The notes: generated from the letters alone by a model not told the origin. A DNA stretch of 64,000 nucleotides from Gossypium raimondii (GCF_025698545.1 NC_068570.1:57369924-57433923), one strand, 5' to 3'; positions 38,002 to 50,700 are shown, numbered from the stretch's first letter. Numbers and translations: made by a program.

Positions 38002-39760
38002 TCTTAATAGTTACCGAGACAGTTTGGTTTTGTTCTTTTATGCAAGTGTTTTTAGTTGACTCTTTAGCTTGCTTTAGTGATATACTATAGTTCATGAGCA
38101 TGTTAAAAGGTATGATCTCATCACTAGTTTGCAACTAGTGTTAAACTAACATAACACCTTGCAGGTGCAATGTTTTGTGGATGACTGCATCTTCTGTATT
38201 CGTACTCATTTCAAGAGTTATAAATATATCACAATATTAATGTGGTAGTTGATTATTATCTTTTCACTAATTGGTTCCCCCCCCCTTAAATGTGACAGGT
38301 GTTGTTAATTGGAGGTTCAACAGGTACGATGCTAGAAGCTCTGCAAGTTGTGGGGGATGGCCATGATGCCCACTTGGGAGAAGTAAGCTCCACAGAAACT
38401 ATGCTATATATTACTTAATTAGTATTCTACAATAAACTCCCACCTGTAGTAAATATGTTTTGTATGTCTAGGGATGTGTGCGTGTGTGTTTCCCCTCTGT
38501 TTTGTATGTTTAGGAATGTGTTGTGTGTGTTTCTATGTACATGTTTAATAATGTAATCCAAAAGTCTGTGGAGAAATGATCCATCTCATAAAATGCCCTT
38601 TAATCACGCTGGACCTTCTTCCAATTTTTTTGAAGCACTCAACTTCATGTTAAGAGGGGGAATTCAATATTTTATTTCAGAAAGTTGGAGACTTTGCTGC
38701 ATTTTCCTTACCTGATTATTGCAGATTTTGTCTGAAGTGTTAGTTGATGAGAATCAAGTAAAAATGTTGAATAAGGAAACTGCTGCTGCCATCATGATGA
38801 TGGCTGTGTTTTGTTGTGAATATTTAAAAAAAAAAAAAGGAAATTGGTGAACAGTTGTGAGTGGATTTAGCATCAGTAATAGAAATCAATAATTTCATGC
38901 AGGGCTTTGAGGGTAATAATGGATATGTTCCTACATCTCACGAGGAAGATGAAACAACAGGGAATAAGTTAAGGATGAAACTGAAAGAGTTCCACAGAAG
39001 GTAATATGCAGTTATTTTTACTTTCAATCGTGATCAGGGATCTATCAATTAATCATTTAGTTTCTTTTATTTATTTTATTTAAAACCATTTTAACCTGCA
39101 GTGCGGCATCATTCTCTGAAATAGATAGGAACTACCTCACCCCATTCTTCACGAGCCAGAATGGAGATTCTGAAGATGAGGAGGGTACAATTTCCTTTCC
39201 CTTTTCTTCTATGTGATATTGTAATTTATGTTTGATTTTATCTGGATGGTGGCTAAATATAGAACTGTACTGGATGAATGGTTTTAAATTAGTTGTTGCT
39301 GCTATGATTTTGTTCCCTTCCGTTTGTTTCTTATAACATTTCTTTTTAAAATTATTATAGTAGTGAGTTAATTTGATTTTGAATTTGAACATTCCTAGTG
39401 GTAGTTATGTGGTTCGTCCTTTTCTTGACATTTTGGTATGGTTAATGCTAGCATGTATGTCAATATACTTACGATTAGCATTTGAGATATAGATAAGTTG
39501 GTAACATCAACTCAGTTATCAAATTTTAAAAAGCTGTCAAGGTTGTCAAAAGTGCATGAATATAAGGGGTTCAAATCGTTGAGTGAATTATCCTCAGATG
39601 ATCCATGTCTTCTATATCATGCCTTTGCATCTTTGGGCTTAAACTTGACAGCTTCAGTTGTGTGCATTATTGTCCGTTTTGGTTAATCTAAGTTCTTTGA
39701 AATTTATCAGATGATCCAATGCCTAGTTCTAGAAGGGGAGTATACCACGGACATAGCTGA
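31096..39760 (+). CDS. NHX6: endosomal Na+(K+)/H+ antiporter, NHX5/NHX6 type
   Basis: Twenty-two exons: 31096-31264, 31344-31395, 31521-31580, 31695-31719, 31814-31899, 31988-32099, 33034-33096, 33198-33217, 33299-33396, 36054-36082, 36174-36205, 36308-36355, 36458-36518, 36601-36698, 36812-36887, 36988-37007, 37134-37231, 37306-37415, 38299-38382, 38903-39000, 39102-39184 and 39711-39760. They sum to 1,572 nt, 523 aa. This class exchanges Na+/K+ for H+ in Golgi, TGN and prevacuolar membranes and controls lumen pH and trafficking. Seen: multiple hydrophobic helices, amiloride-site motif FFLFLLPPI (84-92), TDPVTV (158-163), GESVLNDA with the ion-site pair Asn187-Asp188, [34 protein letters not shown], and an acidic C-tail. 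The sequence follows Arabidopsis NHX6 closely ([30 protein letters not shown]). Introns 3, 10 and 15 carry U12 signals. The start is the first ATG that fits the homologue's N-terminus. Confidence 0.93.
31581..31694 (+). other. U12-type AT-AC intron (NHX6 intron 3)
   Basis: The donor is /ATATCCTT, the exact U12 AT-AC consensus. The branch-site match TTTTCCTTAAC ends at 31678, and the intron ends in AC at 31693-31694 (GGCAC/TCAG). Splicing TT/T restores Phe and joins LLPPIIF to QSGFSL, as in Arabidopsis NHX6. No GT-AG alternative gives this protein. The next exon is only 25 nt. Confidence 0.93.
33441..33504. repeat. perfect 32-bp tandem duplication in NHX6 intron 9
   Basis: Two identical adjacent copies of a unit starting 'ttatatatacacactcatta'. 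Confidence 0.95.
34038..34760 (-). mobile_element. possible LTR-retrotransposon fragment in NHX6 intron 9
   Basis: On the minus strand, TGGTATCAGA (34047 to 34038) matches the start of a plant initiator-Met tRNA primer-binding site. The sequence 5' of it on that strand (about 34056-34760) has LTR or leader character: purine-rich blocks, 'agagagagcttggctttgtc', and a TATA-like stretch. No gag or pol domain is seen, so it would be a solo or truncated LTR. The 2.66-kb intron containing it is the longest in the gene. Confidence 0.35.
36083..36173 (+). other. U12-type AT-AC intron (NHX6 intron 10)
   Basis: The donor is /ATATCCTT directly after GCT CTA. A branch-like CCCTTAAC lies about 11 bases before the terminal AC (CTAGAAC/CTCTTT). 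Phase 0 splicing joins GFTSAL to [10 protein letters not shown], matching the homologue. The intron is 91 nt long. Confidence 0.92.
36888..36987 (+). other. U12-type GT-AG intron (NHX6 intron 15)
   Basis: The donor is /GTATCCTT, the U12 GT-AG consensus. The branch site TTCCTTGAC is at 36959-36967, with the terminal AG 20 bases later. Phase 0 splicing joins GFIFFSI to LFIAIAR. The following exon is a 20-nt microexon. Confidence 0.9.
37971..38001. repeat. (CAT)n microsatellite in NHX6 intron 18
   Basis: Ten uninterrupted CAT units. Confidence 0.95.
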
Positions 39761-42700
39761 TACTACAAGACAAGCGGATGACAACACATCTGCTGGTACA
39801 CGGAACTAACTTTATAAATATTTTACGATGCACTGCATGTCCAGTTGGAGGGAATTGCAGTAGTGTACATAATTAAAGACCACCTCATTTCTCTCGTCCT
39901 GCATTCTAGGGTACTCTTGCTATGAAGATGACATCTATGGCATGCGTTGTGTGTATAGTTGGCATTGTTTTTCGTGATGTCGACAAAGGATTAGGATTAT
40001 ATGAACATGGTGTAATTGTTTCGCCAAGAAAATTAGGCTGTTGGAGTTATGTAGGAGATAATGCATGTTTAATGTGTTCTAGTGATATATACTTTTCTTT
40101 TTTCATATTTAACAGTGATTCTTGTGTTGATGAAAAAATGAAATTACAGGAGAATACTTTGATTGCATTAATGGTGACTGTAACCGACTCGGTCTACGAG
40201 ATCTGGTAGGAAATATTTTTCTTAGATGTAGAAACAAGCTGCTTCTTGTAGTTATCAATAATTTTAACATCGTAGGCATTCATAACATTTGATTTGATTT
40301 ATTGTCTTTGCTGTGTCTGTATGTTATGCATGAAACTCGCACACACATAAAAGCAAAGATAGAAGATTCTGAAAATAATTGCATGAAATGTATGATAATC
40401 GTGGGATGTTTGATTCATTTATTTACCAAAAGAAAAGAAACCCATATATTCATGATTAATCATACAAGAGATTTAAGCATGCGTTAATAATATCTTTCTA
40501 TTAAATCAAATATGTAGATCATTTTAGATTAGTTTTGTAATGCTCTGTACAAGAACCATGGATGCCATTATATTAGGAGTCGATGTCCTTTTACACGAAA
40601 ATGGGTAGATAAGTTCTTGTATGTTAGATTAAAGAGTAAATTGGTTTTTCTGTTAAATATTTCATCTATTTTTACTGTTAAAAATTGATTATTGTCAGCA
40701 TGAGCAATACGTGGCATGTTAAGTGTCATTGTCTTGTTATTTTGTCAATCAAGTTAAATTTTAGCGGTATAAAATAGATGAAATTTTTAACAAAAGGATT
40801 AATTTGTTCTTTAATCTAAAATATAGGGACTAAATTATTTATATTTTGAGTAGAGAGAATAAGATGTAATCTAAATTCTAGTATAGAAACCGATATAGTA
40901 CTTTTACAGTTGCTTAACCTGGTTGTCTACACTGTTAGCGGTTTCCGTCCTAGAAATTTTGCAATTTGATTTTAATCTTTCAAATGAATTTATAAGAATA
41001 TAATATTGGCCTTTTTCATATTTATTTAATTTGATTTTTAATAAAAAATTGTAATTTTGTACGATAAATTTGATAGCAATTTTGGTTTTGAGTTTTATTT
41101 GTCTAATATCCTTATTAGCTCTTCAGTCAATTAAATAGATGTATTTAATATTAATTATGCTACTAATATTTTCATTATAAAAGTTAAATAGTTATAATAT
41201 TTAAGATAAATTTTGCTTTTTATTTTAAGGGAAAATATTTGGTACACATTAGTTTTGGACTCTACAACAATGGTGAAGGGGTGGTTCGTGCTTACAAGGT
41301 TATAGTAAAATATTAAAATAAATAAATAATTTAAAATAAAGACACATGACAATTTTTAAAATTATGAAATAAAAAAAATACATTGTTGGCGTATCAATTA
41401 TTAATCTTATTTTTAATGTATATAATCTTATATTTTTCTTTTGTAATATAAAATAAATTTATACATGTTTTAATTATTTTAATACTATTTATTTTTAATA
41501 ACAAAGTCTCATGTAACTTTAATAATTTTAAGGAATTTATGTATTATTTTAATATAGTGATTTAAATTTGTACTTTAATACTCAAATTTTCTGGTCAAAT
41601 CAAGTCAAGGGTGAATGGCAAAAGATTTAGTGATAACAAAATTCAATTTAGCCTATAAAACCTGAAGAATTTTTGTTAATATTAATAAAATATTTTTATA
41701 ATTTTAACATATTTCGTAATTACATTTATAGCATTTTGACTTTTACTTTGAATTGATACTAGTCTCACCCATGTTCCGTGTTGAATTAATTATTTTGGAC
41801 TAAATAGTTAAAATTTAAAAGTTACAATATGTGTTAAGTTTTGTATTTTTGTATATTTAGAATTTAGTCTTTAATTTTTTTATTTTTAAGAATTTAGCCC
41901 TTTTATTTTTAAAATTAAAATTTTAGGTTCAATTATTAACACTGTTGATATTCTAAAAATTAAATAAAAGCTCACTCGATAATCATGTTACAATAAAGGC
42001 ATTATAACGGATTTGAATTTAACAAAAAAATTAATGATGTTAACAAATGTTTAAATTTACGTCAACATTTTATTTAAAATAGAATATTTACAACGACTAA
42101 TAATATTATAAACGTTGAAGTGCCAAATTATATAAAAAAATTCAAGCATAAAGATCGAAACTCAAATTTTAACTTAGTATATGAATCAAAATCAAAATTT
42201 AAATATTTTTATACAATTGAACTTAAATTTAATAATATTAATAATTGGACCTAAATATTATTATATTGATGCATTTCAATTCATCTCTTTCACTTGTAGC
42301 ACCCGTATTGGTTGAAGTAATGTTGATGGAACAATTCTTTTTTTGTTGAACTCCCTTTCTTTTCAGTCCATGAAGACAAAATGTAACATAGGATTAGGAT
42401 TGACACCATCAGTTAATCAGAAAAGAAAAGATTTACGGGATCATTAATTAATGTTAATCTAATATTAATAAAAGAGGATGCTAATCTAATACTAATAGAA
42501 TAAAAAAATAAAATAAAAATATCAATATAATATTAAAAAATTGTTTTTCCGTATACTTTCCCTAATTTTGTTGTACTAATCGGTATATAACTTTTGGCAA
42601 AAATAAAAATAAAAATCGGTACATAACTAATGAATTTGAATGAGGTTAAATAATACATTGTTTTAATCAAATATGGGTTGGCTCAATTTCATCTCTTTAA

Positions 42701-43080
42701 ATGATCATGTGGCAAAATGTATTATTTTGAATTAAAATTAATTATAATATATAGTAATATTAATAAAAATAATATTTTGTTAATTTTAATTAGTAAAATA
42801 AATTTCTAGAATGATTTATGAAATGATCTTGATGTTTAATAGAGGATGAATTTTTTTGGATTTGTAGAATATATTGACAAGTATGTCTAAAGATACGGTA
42901 ACAACTACCTTAATTAAGCTTACGTACAACTCGTCTTAACATATTTAAATATAACATATATCGTAATTAGGAGCCTTCGTTTATGGTCCAAATCAAAATA
43001 ATAGCCAAACCTTTCATCTCCTATTTTCGAAGAGACTAGACAGTCACCACTTTCTAGTTTCGACTCTTCTCTTAGATTTG
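39761..43080. other. intergenic region downstream of NHX6
   Basis: The NHX6 3' UTR probably occupies the first few hundred bases. The rest is AT-rich with MITE family A at 40560-40912 and low-complexity blocks of the 'aatttaacaaaaaaattaatg' kind. From 40920 to 42960 I see no ORF with a domain, no RNA gene and no clear terminal repeats. Short open frames here (for example near 39922-40209) are chance. Confidence 0.6.
40560..40912. mobile_element. MITE family A copy downstream of NHX6
   Basis: It carries the family interior 'tttcatctatttttactgtt', 'acgtggcatgttaagtgtca' and 'agaatttgttctttaatcta'-like blocks, and ends '..gatatagtacttttac', the inverse of the family terminus. The left terminus is eroded. 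It is the fifth copy in the window and the only one away from CIPK1. Confidence 0.6.
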
Positions 43081-43139
43081 TCTTGAAAGAACTGGTTACA
43101 TTCTATAATAACAATATTTTGGTATCGCCAAAGACTAAC

Positions 43140-43290
43140 TATTACATGCAGAACAAACACCAAGACAGGGGAATAGTATGGCACATCTACTAGCTACTAA
43201 AGGTATTCGCAGAGGAGAAACAAGCCCTCATTCGCAGATGACGCAGCGGAGTGGAGAAAGACTAGTGGTGGACTGATCCGTCAGAATAGA
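43140..43290 (+). pseudogene. RNase H-like tail of a LINE or retroelement, remnant
   Basis: The frame reading PRQGNSMAHLLATKGIRRGE matches the end of the plant RNase H-like (RVT_3) domain, typically 'N-x-x-AH-x-LA-x-x-[AG]'. It is followed by stop codons and a poor continuation. No reverse transcriptase is seen upstream. It lies in the same orientation as NHX6 and opposite to the SET-domain gene. Too short to assign to a family. Confidence 0.4.
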
Positions 43291-44781
43291 CTCCGATGCT
43301 CGCTGCTTGATAATGGTCCCTAAGATCTGGATTTTTTAAGGGACGAAGATGTTTTCTGATGGGCTCCTAATTCTTTTGTTTCTGATGATGCAACTTAAGT
43401 TATTGAACTCATCTTTTGGCTAGATTTTTTGTTTGTTTGTTTGGGGTTTTGATTTTATTTTTCTCCTTTATTATTGCATTGAGAACCATTCCTCATTAAG
43501 TAAAAGTCAGCCAAAACACAGAGATTGCATTAGTTGATCAAACCATCATGAATGGGTCCATACCATTAGTTGCTTCACTGACAAACATAACATCCCTTCT
43601 CGGCCTTTGATACAGCAAGATGGTAACACTTGAAAAGATGAGAAGTGACAATGGTAAGTATCTCAACATGCAGAAAAAAAAAAAGCACTACAAGGACATT
43701 GCTCTGTAACAATGCAATCAAATCCGGTCATTTTCTTGGTCTATCGGGCTTTTCGCTAGCATTTCTTCTTTAACAACAGTACCTGCGAGACAATCCGTTC
43801 CAGACACATAAATTTACAACAATCTATTAATCTAATAAGAGATATATCCAGATTCTGCCAAATACAATGTCACCTCACAACACAACACAACAAATTTTCA
43901 GCCAGGAATGAGATTTATAAGATTCTGTATAAACAGGATCAGGACCTATGACATCTAACAAATATAAGATTCTCACTATCTTTATTGAAAACAGAAAGAC
44001 AAGAACAGAGATTTAACTTTCTGAACCCATCATTTTTATGATGTTGAAACTCAACTTGATGGCAAGTAAACTGATTATCTACAAACAGTCGTACAAATTC
44101 CTGTTTATTTCATATGTGCTAAATTGGAACTGCAAGCAGTTATAGGTATGATTATGGCAATTTAAGTGTTTAGCTGGTAGTTATATGTGGTGTACTTGTT
44201 AGCGTATGCCTTCATAGTCAACCAGATTGACTATAAGATATATGCTATACTATAGTATACATTATTTTATATTAATATGTAATTCCTTATCAATAAGTTT
44301 GAGATTGTTGTTTTTGTACTAACAGTGTAAAGTGCTTGGAATGAAGATTGCAAAAAGAATTATAAGATTGTCATTGTTTACCAATTGTCACAAAACACTA
44401 GACAAAGGGTTTCCTAAGAGTCTTAGTGGCTGCCAAATTGTTTGGTGAAACTCTATCCATTGAAGGAAACATTTTAACTAGCATTAATGTACCTAATAAC
44501 TCGATCTCTCTTTTCGGAGATGTTCTCATTGTTTTGTGTGGATCACCATTAGATGCCGAAGGTGCATAGCTTACAGTTAGCTGTATCTATTGCTTTGTGG
44601 CTTGGTCGATACTCTACAAAGATCTAAGGAATAAATCCTACAGTTTGTAGTTATTGCTGATATCATATTAAACAGAATCGTAGTGAGATTCTTGCTTGGA
44701 AATTTGATTTCTATAATTTTTGTTTTGATCTTAATTCATGTTTATATAAATTCCCAACAATACTTACCTAAAAAATTGACC
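43291..44781. other. 3' flank of the SET-domain gene
   Basis: The 3' UTR of the minus-strand gene should begin at 44781 and run toward lower coordinates, but I cannot place its poly(A) site. The region contains a 76-bp copy (43892-43967) of intron sequence found at 45003-45078. Otherwise no element or ORF is recognised. Confidence 0.5.
43892..43967. repeat. 76-bp direct duplicate of 45003-45078
   Basis: The two copies differ at 2 of 76 positions and lie in the same orientation 1,111 bases apart. The copy at 45003-45078 lies 4 bases upstream (on the minus strand) of the exon 11 acceptor of the SET-domain gene. The copy here lies beyond its stop codon, so exons 11 and 12 sit between the copies. 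Confidence 0.9.
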
Positions 44782-47700
44782 TTACAAAGTGATAATCTCC
44801 CAATCCTCTTTCGACAGATCCAGAAATTCAACATCACCATCTTCAAACATGACCTGCGACCACATAAAAGCACTTGATTTGCATATCTTTATATTTTTAA
44901 AAATAAAATAATAATCATAATAAGAAAAGAAAAGAATAGACTTTCTTACCAGGTGCTTTTTTGAATACTTGTCAAATCGTTTAATAATTCCAAAGTAACT
45001 GAAAATTTTCAGCCAGGAATGAGATTTATAAGATTCTGTATAAACAGCATCAGGACCTAGGACATCTAACAAATATAAAAGAGCAACAGAAGAAAACAAT
45101 GAAACACGACAAAAATTATTCAGTCATTAATTCCTTATACACTCAACTAAAGAAGCAAAGTGCAAAAACTTAGCTAACTTAAGAACGAACTTAAGAACAA
45201 TTCCAAGGACTTCTTTTCTAAAATCCTATACCATATAGAGGAGCAACACAAAAGAAATGGACAGAACTACCGGATTTTGCTTTTACGCATCATACAACAC
45301 TAACATGAGGCTACATCAGAATCTAGAAGAATTAGTCCAAGTGATAATAGAACCATGCAAAAAACTCTTGTGCATGTTAGGTGAAGAGCCATGAACACAA
45401 AAATTTAGTGAATCAAATTGCATTTACACTCCTCAACAAAACTGTGCCGTTGAAGGAAAAAACAGAACTTCTTGAAGTGGCTCAGCGGAATAATTCAAGA
45501 GAAGATAAGTGGGATTACCAAATAAAGGAGCAAAGTCGAGAAAATTCATATCCATCCAAGATCTTTACTGAGACCATTGGATTTCTATCCTATCCAAGTC
45601 AATCTAAGACCATTGACATCGAACCAAACCTGAAACCAGAAGATTTCAAAATCTGCAGCCTAAAACCTTTAGACACTGAACCAGACTTGGAACAAATAGA
45701 TATCATCATCTCACAGCCAATACGCAATCTTCCCAGGAGTCTATCTATACCAAATATAGAAACAGACTTTGAGCGTTATGGATATGTAAGAATAGGATCG
45801 TTTCACAATATGATTGATAAGGAAGTCGAGATTAATTGCCTTTCCTTCATTTTGATTAGCGGTTTAGACTCATCACAAGGAGCTTGGAACCTTAGGACTC
45901 GTTAGAGAGAGACCTAGATCTCTTTAGGGTTTTGATAAAAATTCTGCTTTCCTTTGTTTTATTCATTGTCTCTTTAAATAGAGATTGCTTACTACAATAA
46001 TCAAGGAAAGTCATTTCAAACTAAATAACGTACTACAGGAAACAACTATTTTAGGAGTCCTACCAAATACCAATAACAACTTCTACTAAGTGTCCACAAC
46101 AATAGTCCCCTCTTGGAGAAAGAGTTTGTCCTCAAGCTCAAAGCCATGATAAACTTGGTGAAAGGAAGTCGAGAATGATTGGCATTTGTCTAGTGCTCAC
46201 ACATGCATCAATTGCAGTGAATAAACCTCTTTAAACTTCACCAACATTAACAATTTTCAAAAATAACCCAACTAAGCTTCTTTGTCACCAATTCCCATAA
46301 GCATGTCTTTAGTAATAAATAACAGCACATTTGTAACAATTCAAGAACTAATAAATGAGTCTCCATCATCTCAAATATCCATTTTACTAGGTAATCCAGC
46401 AAGTTTAGACTCATTACACTTTTCGGATATAAAATTGAAGTTCTCAGGATCAGGTTTAAAGGAAAGGACGGGTTGTTGGATATGAGTTTAGAAAGGATTA
46501 ATGAATAAGATAAGGGAGTACAGTTGGTTCTGATCGCTATCTCGTGATGGGTGTAGGAGAGTTTGATGCATAGGATAATGAAGAGGGATAGGTAGAGATT
46601 GCTATGATTTGGTTTTGTTTAGTTAGAGGGTCTACCTTTGTATTTACCATGAAGTTACCAAATTGGTCACCAGCAATCATGATATCCATTCCTTTTAGCA
46701 TTTGATCGAACACTTGAGATGTGGACACTTAGCAGTTGTTTTTGGTATGTGGTAGGACTCTTAAAATAGAAGTATGGTTGTGGACAAACCATTAATACTA
46801 AGTATTAGAGCCAATACTTGGCCTCTTTTTTTCTTTTTTTTGGTTTCAACCTTTAATTTAGGCATAATTGTAAAAAAACCCTCAACGTTTGGGGGCTTTT
46901 GGTTTCGTGCCCTTAATTTTTTTATTTTTTTATTGACACCCTCAATGTTACGATTTTTTCAGAAATCAGTCCACTTTTAACGGTCAACGTGAGTTGATCA
47001 TTAAACAAACTGTAGGTCAACATAGTAGCTCATGTGGCATGCCACATAAGCGCATAACGTCATATATGACGTCATCTATTTAACTTTTTTTTTTTCATTT
47101 TGTTTCCATTTTCTTTCTTCTTCCCTCTTTCTCTCTTCCCCTGCAAATCACACCATTGAAGAATTCTTCTAAAACCCAAACCTATTATATTCCCATAAAT
47201 TGATACTTTCCTGCCATGGAAAGCTTGCCAATGGCAAAGAGCTTTATATCGAGATACTATTGGGGATTCCCTTCCCTATAAGCCCACCTTCTCTGCTATA
47301 ATCCGATGTATTAGGATACAATAATGTATACGGCACCTTCACTAGTCCAACTCTGTTCTTCAATTTACTATCATTGTTTCTTTCCATAATCCTACTCTCA
47401 ATTTCCATTAGTTTTTTCCTGAATCTTTCAAATGCGGCTAAGGGTTCATCGTCGGTGGTCCATTCCGCCGTATCTCTTTGCCCCAAGTATATTTCATTGG
47501 TTGCATGCCTTGATAAGCCTTTTATAAGTGATACACCCAGTAAAGCTTGGAACTGTGTGGTGATTGTTTTCAAGAAAGCCAAATCTGGGTCGTTTTCGAG
47601 CTCGTCGTATTCTTTGGTGCCTGGTTTTGGCATGAACCGACAGTTGACTATTGGTCTATTTGAGAGGTATCCAGCGTATAGGTATTGTCCGAAATTGATA

Positions 47701-50700
47701 GCGGAAGCTATCCATATGATAATGGTACATGCTTGGGTGAGATCGGCTAATGTGTTCATCTCCGGCCACCATGGTTCTTTTCTTAAATCGCCGTGGCCTT
47801 CGTTTTTGACCTCCGACCACCATGATTGGATTTCAGTGTCGTTTTTAACTGTTTCATCTGATGGGTAGTAGAAAGAACAGAACTCGGTTACCCAGGTTTC
47901 AATGGCGGCCTAGATTTTAACCCATCAACGGCGTATGGGTAATTGTTTATCATCAATTTGAGTCCATAAGGACAGCTCGAATCTGGCACTGCCATTCCCC
48001 TAAAAATAAAGGGTGTTTAAAGGGTTTGCTTTAAATTATTAATTAAAGAGCAAATTTAAAGCTTTGGGTTTTAGAAGAATCCTTCAATGGTGTGATTTGC
48101 AGGGGAAAAGAGAAAGAGGGAAGAAGAAAGAAAATGGAAACAAAATAAAAAAAAAGTTAAATAAATGACGTCATATATGACATCGTGTGCTTATGTGGCA
48201 TGCCACATGAGCTACTATGTTGACCTACAGTTTGATTAACGGTCAACTCACATTGACCGTTAAAAGTGGACTGATTTCTGAAAAAATCGTAACGTTAAGG
48301 GTGTCAATCAAAAAATAAAAAGGTTAAGAGCACAAAACCAAAAGCCCCCAAATGTTGAGGGTTTTTTTTTACAATTATGCCTTTAATTTATTGCTGAACT
48401 ATTTGCTTTTTGTCCAAATAGAATAATTCCTGCATCTCTAGTCTCTGCCTATCTCTTTATCATGCCTGAAATCTCCTTAGTATCCTCTATTAAAAAACAA
48501 TCCTACTCTGATTGTATCAAAATGAATTACATTTTGTCCAAATCACCACCATTTGACTCCATGAGGGAAACCTTCCATATTGGCTACAATCTATCTAGAT
48601 GTATATCCAAGGAAGAGGAAAAATGGGATAACTTACCAGTAAGACTTAAGCTCCCAAGAAGATGGACCCAACATATGTTATCTGGGAGAAAATTCCAATG
48701 GTCATGGCACCATGGATGAAAAGATAAGTGTGAATCAAATGTGTTATTCCACTGCAAAGAAATTCAAGGTTAATGTGGTTGAGATGTATTCTGATCTCAA
48801 CAACTATTTCCAAATTTATGATTTACTAGAAAAGATTGGAAGGGCTTGACAAGAAAAAGGTAGTCTAACCTAGTACTTCAATGCTCTTAAGGGTTTGGCA
48901 GGATTTAGATTTGTTTAATGATTATGAATAGAAAAACCTTGATGACTATCATAAGCAAACTGAGGAAAGTGATAGAAATTTCAAAACTTCGGCAAGATTA
49001 ATGTTGAGTTTGATGAAACAAAAGGGAGTATACTAGATAGGAAGCCCCTTCCTCCTATTGGAAAAGTTTTTTTTAGAAGCACAAAGGGAAGAGACCTTAC
49101 GTCATGTTGTGTTGAGAGAAAAAAAGGAACAATCAGCTAGTTTGAAACCACCACAATGGCTTCCAAGGATCACACAAAATAGATTGATAATCAGGATGCA
49201 AATTGGTCATCCTACAACAACGAATGGAGGCTTGAAGAAAAATCATGGGTGTGGTGTGATTATTGCAATAAACCATGCCATACTTAATAAACCTGCTGCA
49301 AACTTCATGGAAACCAGAAAACTGGAAGGGCAAACTGTAAATATTTAGTTTCCTAAGGTAGCAGGTTCTAACTCTGATCCAGTTTCCCACTATCTTCTCT
49401 CTAAGCCAACAAGTAACTTCTTTATGTACCCTATTGAATTCCTCACTTGAAACATATGGAAGTGAATTTCCCTTGTCTACAAAACTGACTGAAGTTCTTC
49501 AAAGCAAATTTGGCTTTCATGATGATATTATCACTTATTTTGAAAAAAGAAATCAATCATAAGTACACATCATTTAACAACTAAACCTAGCACAATATTC
49601 AAAAAGTCAAAATTTTCATATTTACCTATCATTTATTGGACGAGATATTTTTATCACTTCACCAATGCAACACCGAAAACGTAACTGTCGTTGATTATAA
49701 TCATGCTGAGAAGTTCCTGAAATTTAAGTGCCAGCTTCAAACATTTTATCCCCGTAAAATATTAATATAAAGAGAGCATAAAGAATAATTCACTTACCGA
49801 CAGGCAAACCTCCATTCTGGTTAATCCAAAAAAAAGAAAAAGGGACAATTAGTTCAAGTTTTTGCCAAAGTCTACAATATGCATATGACACCCAAATAAG
49901 TGATTCAATGAATGCTCAAAGCTACAACGCATAACCAAAAAGAATAAAACAACTTAGTCAAGATTGAATAACAATGGGTCATAATGTATACATCATGGAT
50001 GTGAAAAGCCAAAAATTACAAAAGAATCCAAGGAACTAGGAGGGAGAGAGCTAAGGAGTGAATAGATCAGTAAAGGGAAAAAACTTCTAAGGTTCTTCTT
50101 GGGAATAAAGAGCTCTGGTATATCAATTTATAGTATTATAGAAACTCCAAGAGATGATACTGCCCTTCCTGAAAGTGGTATATAAACTAATTGAAATTTC
50201 AAAAAAAATAAAATAAACTGAGCTGGACTCTGAAAATAAATGCATCCATAGAGCTACAGTGTTATAACATAAGAGGAACTATTAATACACTAGGTATTCC
50301 TAAATCAGAAAGATTTTAGTTCCTGGGATTTTACGGCAAGAGCAAAAATAGACACAACACAGAAGTTGTAATTTTATTCTACTGAATAATGTTTGCCAGG
50401 CACAATCAGAAAATCTTTAACAGCTGATATACAATAGTCTTTGTCAAATATGCAATAAAGACATCGTAAAAGTAAGATCTTATGCAGTTCTTTTTTCTCT
50501 TTTAAAAAACAAAACCTTCTAAAGTCGACAAACAAAAAGCATTTTGTAAGAATCACCTTTTCCACAATACAACACAACCATACGTACTAGCCTAGAAAAC
50601 ACCATTCCAAGTTATTGCATTTTCTACAACTGAAACTGACAATACCGGCAAGCAATTAAAACTGTCCATGACCAAATTGCAGAAGATAGAATTAAATTAT

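Noticed and set aside
43760..43830. Possible extra minus-strand exon after the SET-domain stop codon
   Set aside because: The gene already ends with the family's usual C-terminal block and a stop at 44782; no continuing homology was seen.
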